Below, in pieces: positions 63,683 to 64,000 of a stretch of DNA of 64,000 nucleotides. Positions within the stretch are counted from its first letter, which is position 1. Every line of letters starts with the position of its first letter. Both the position numbers and the translations under genes were made by a program. The notes under the pieces were generated by a model, which saw only the letters and a program-made list of their open reading frames with translations, was not told the DNA's origin and did no database searches. The stretch lies in assembly GCA_024758765.1 (NCBI GenBank), contig CP101406.1, forward strand, positions 1,364,001 through 1,428,000. The letters are read 5' to 3'. The stretch comes from Mycobacterium sp. SVM_VP21 (GTDB lineage: Bacteria > Actinomycetota > Actinomycetes > Mycobacteriales > Mycobacteriaceae).

Positions 63683-64000
63683 TCAGAACACCCGCACCCA
63701 GTCGATCAGCATGTCCGCCGGGTAGCTGCCAACCCGGGCGTCGCCGCCGCCGGATCCGCCGATGGCCAGGTTCAGGATCGGGAACACCGTGTAGCCCGGG
63801 TCGTTGAACGGCCACTCCCGGCCCGGCTCGTCGATGTTCTCGATGCCGACCGCGGGAACAGAGAAGTAGGGCTCCATGCCCTCGACGTAGTCCTGCCAGA
63901 AGTACATCCCGCTCTGGTTCCAGGTGACGCGCCAGTTGTGCCAGTTGCCGTCGACCGGGATCGGATGAGTTTCGAACGCGGTGCCGTAGGGGTTGGCGTG
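63683..64000 (-). CDS. Second GH16-family glucanase, C-terminal part
   Basis: At least 105 residues; the N-terminal part lies beyond the right edge. The visible part reads ANPYGTAFETHPIPVDGNWH, then NWRVTWNQSGMYFWQDYVEG...PYFSVPA, and ends SYPADMLIDWVRVF, closely parallel to the neighbouring GH16. The catalytic EIDxxE motif is outside the window. Tandem duplicate separated by the PGRS gene. Confidence 0.9.
   Translation of the reverse strand, partial: HANPYGTAFETHPIPVDGNWHNWRVTWNQSGMYFWQDYVEGMEPYFSVPAVGIENIDEPGREWPFNDPGYTVFPILNLAIGGSGGGDARVGSYPADMLIDWVRVF

Overview
This is a GC-rich, gene-dense actinobacterial chromosome segment. The gene content is mycobacterial: ttfA, PGRS glycine-repeat proteins, an hspR-dnaJ-grpE-dnaK operon, lpqJ, ansP2, rmlA, dcd and GH76/GH16 enzymes. 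Gene order largely runs backwards through the M. tuberculosis Rv0385-Rv0312 block (from memory, not searched), with local shuffling and insertions. Secreted PGRS and aspartic-protease proteins that carry ordinary signal peptides instead of PE domains suggest a non-tuberculosis lineage, perhaps the M. terrae complex. That placement is inference.

Layout. 1-7.3 kb: fba start, a DedA protein, GH76, a secreted unknown, then a run of minus-strand genes (tRNA/rRNA methyltransferase, lipoprotein, pyrE, SDR, ttfA) interrupted by a four-copy 55-bp tandem repeat. 7.4-10 kb: two tandem PecA-like secreted aspartic proteases. 10-23.3 kb: heat-shock section, with clpB and the dnaK-grpE-dnaJ-hspR operon both carrying HspR (HAIR) operators. 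Between them lie a metal-transport-like gene with a strong palindromic operator, a GAP-family protein, a flavohemoglobin and an aldose epimerase. A RES-type toxin-antitoxin pair diverges from dnaK. 23.3-32 kb: molybdopterin oxidoreductase, a TetR-MmcQ-FAD monooxygenase-P450 operon, DoxX and AnsP2. 32-44 kb: LpqJ, proline/threonine-rich membrane proteins, a large Fe-S reductase with C-terminal repeats, aspC, a carotenoid oxygenase with its TetR, rmlA and a maleylpyruvate-isomerase-like gene. 44-48 kb: two paralogous proline/glycine-rich membrane proteins with an Hsp70-like N-terminal half, then dcd and tRNA-Gly(CCC).

48.3-59.3 kb is an island in the tRNA-Gly gene. Its core (48.3-56.3 kb) is an 8-kb phage satellite resembling phiRv1/phiRv2. 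It has a tyrosine integrase, Xre repressor, excisionase, small early genes including DUF6011 and DUF2742 proteins, a P4-type primase-helicase, a Wbl protein, a scaffold-like protein and an HK97-type capsid protein. I see no terminase, portal, protease or tail gene. The 38-bp tRNA 3' end is repeated exactly at the right boundary. A third, degenerate copy lies 2.9 kb further on, beyond a broken recombinase, an IS21 istB remnant, a signal-peptide PGRS gene and a relBE pair. The primase gene carries a cluster of GTGAGGCA iterons inside a disordered linker, bounded by an 18-bp inverted repeat; this is the best candidate for the satellite's replication origin.

59.3-64 kb returns to chromosome: an MTB12-like exported protein, a TetR remnant, a conserved hypothetical protein, and two GH16 glucanases flanking a second signal-peptide PGRS protein.
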